A stretch of 6,942 nt of DNA. It comes from Streptosporangiaceae bacterium (GTDB taxonomy: Bacteria; Actinomycetota; Actinomycetes; Streptosporangiales; Streptosporangiaceae). The notes beneath the pieces are model-generated. The model had not been told where the DNA came from and made no database searches. It saw only the letters and a program-made list of their open reading frames with translations. The translations under genes were made by a program, and so were the position numbers. Shown in pieces: positions 5,973-6,942 of the stretch; the first letter of the stretch is position 1, and each line of letters opens with the position of its first letter. Location: positions 1 to 6,942 of the forward strand of contig JASIBJ010000753.1 in NCBI GenBank assembly GCA_030045215.1. Reading direction: 5' to 3'.

Positions 5973-6942
5973 GGCAGGCCGGAGCGGGTGGGCGGTGAGC
6001 GGCGCGGAATCTGGCGGCCCGCTCGGCGATCTGCGGGACGGCGATCCCGGCGGCCACGCACAGCGGCGGGACGGCGCAGACCAGGAAGCGCACGTCGAAC
6101 AAGATGACGTCGGGGGCGGCCAGCAGCGCCATGCCGGTGAGCCAGGGCAGCAGGGCGGGGCCGCCGACGCGACGCCAGCTGATTATGAGCCCGGCGAGGC
6201 CGGTGATTACTATCAGGCCGAGCAGCGGCCCGGACACGACGACGTAGCGCTGGTAGGCCTGGATCCAGCCGGCGTAGGGCTGGACCTGGTGCAGGTCAGG
6301 CGGGGAACCGTCGTATTTGACGAACAGTCCGCGGTCATAGGACAGCGTCCAGATCGGACTCCCGGCTGGGAACATGTAGTCCAGCTGGCTCTGGGTGCCC
6401 GCCCACGCGATGGAGTACTCGCGCGGGTGGCCGGTGTGCATGACGAAGGTCTCGCCGAAGTTCTCGGCGACTGCGCGCAGGTAATCCAGTGGCTGGGCGC
6501 GGATGGCCCGGAGCGAGAAGTCCAGGCCGAGGGCGTTGGCCTGGTTGCCGAACTTGCCGCCGGGGACGTTATCGAGCAGGGAGCGGTGGCCCCACAGGTA
6601 ATACGGCCCGTAGGCGACGCGGTCGCGTGCCGGCACAACCGGGCAGAGTAGCCGTTCGCTGGCAGGTGGGTGGATCGCAGCGCAGTTCGCGAACGTAGTG
6701 ATCTCGGCATACAGGAACGGCCCGTCGCTATTGGTGATCTGGTAGCTGCCGTGTTCATGGTCGAACCAGATGGCATACGAGAGTGTCGGCAGGGCGAACG
6801 CCGCGCAGAGGATCGCCACGCTGGCTACCGTCCGCCAGCCGGCGAACCTGACGAGCAGGCAGACGACGAAGACAATCAGCAGCGGGGTGCCCTGGGTCCG
6901 CACGATCCCCGCCACGCCCAGCAGCAGGCCCGCCACGCCCCA
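5959..6942 (-). CDS. Multi-pass membrane protein, likely GT-C type glycosyltransferase, C-terminal part
   Basis: The frame is open to the window edge, so these 327 codons are the C-terminal part; the GTG two codons inside the edge is not the true start. Counting from that GTG, hydrophobic segments lie at about 17-30, 36-58, 231-253, 260-276 and 280-300. A polar, probably extracytoplasmic domain of about 170 residues (59-230) sits between the second and third, with three cysteines (85, 98 and one in a nearby membrane segment). The segment IRAQPLDYLRAVAENF and the ending FDVRFLVCAVPPLCVAAG resemble actinobacterial polytopic glycosyltransferases that move sugars from polyprenyl phosphate carriers (GT39/GT83-like). 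The catalytic acidic motif of such enzymes lies in the first outer loop, outside this window, so the activity is inferred. The tail RAAHRPPAPACPEAA is cytoplasmic-looking. It is convergent with the tRNA/element scar; whether it is old chromosome or cargo is unclear. Confidence 0.65.
   Translation of the reverse strand, partial: WGVAGLLLGVAGIVRTQGTPLLIVFVVCLLVRFAGWRTVASVAILCAAFALPTLSYAIWFDHEHGSYQITNSDGPFLYAEITTFANCAAIHPPASERLLCPVVPARDRVAYGPYYLWGHRSLLDNVPGGKFGNQANALGLDFSLRAIRAQPLDYLRAVAENFGETFVMHTGHPREYSIAWAGTQSQLDYMFPAGSPIWTLSYDRGLFVKYDGSPPDLHQVQPYAGWIQAYQRYVVVSGPLLGLIVITGLAGLIISWRRVGGPALLPWLTGMALLAAPDVILFDVRFLVCAVPPLCVAAGIAVPQIAERAARFRAAHRPPAPACPEAA

Noticed and set aside
5995..6651. 218-codon plus-strand frame inside the membrane protein gene
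   Set aside because: It is Gly/Asp/Gln-rich without motifs, while the minus strand shows coherent membrane segments and glycosyltransferase-like features.
5362..6942. Second attachment site for the integrated element
   Set aside because: I looked for another copy of the tRNA-Pro 3' segment to the right of the integrase remnant and saw none in the window.

Overview
The window is high-GC DNA with strong G/C preference at third codon positions, GTG as well as ATG starts, a WhiB-family regulator and no CCA encoded on its tRNA. This points to an actinobacterium. Gene content and order recall the block around wblA in Streptomyces and whiB4-ponA2 in Mycobacterium (Rv3679-Rv3683). I cannot name the genus.

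Left part (1-5270): five protein genes. These are the C-terminal end of an ArsA/GET3-like ATPase (1-573, +), the iron-sulfur regulator wblA/whiB4 (718-1017, -), a bifunctional class A penicillin-binding protein of the PonA2 type (1388-3688, +), a GatB/YqeY-domain protein (3759-4214, -) and a membrane-anchored metallophosphoesterase (4353-5270, +). The strands alternate, so adjacent genes are either convergent or divergent and most are probably transcribed separately. A likely intrinsic terminator lies behind wblA, and a 370-base divergent control region separates wblA from ponA2. Conserved synteny suggests a shared link to cell-envelope growth, redox state and development, but nothing here proves a joint function.

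Middle (5288-5972): a complete tRNA-Pro(CGG) gene sits 17 bases behind the phosphoesterase. It is followed by a strong 17-bp hairpin, a 9-bp direct repeat and the last ~87 codons of a tyrosine integrase pointing at the tRNA. This is the typical scar of an integrated element of the actinomycete pSAM2/AICE kind. The integrase is cut at about 5721-5740. The next ~220 bases hold no intact gene, only a possible decayed, frameshifted reading frame.

Right part (5959-6942, -): the C-terminal 327 codons of a multi-pass membrane protein resembling GT-C glycosyltransferases (dolichyl-phosphate-mannose mannosyltransferase-like). It runs off the window.

I see no CRISPR array, no intact mobile element and no convincing new multi-gene system. 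The parts most worth a second look are the tRNA/integrase scar, the unassigned sequence next to it, and some details of the PonA2-like protein and of the wblA control region.
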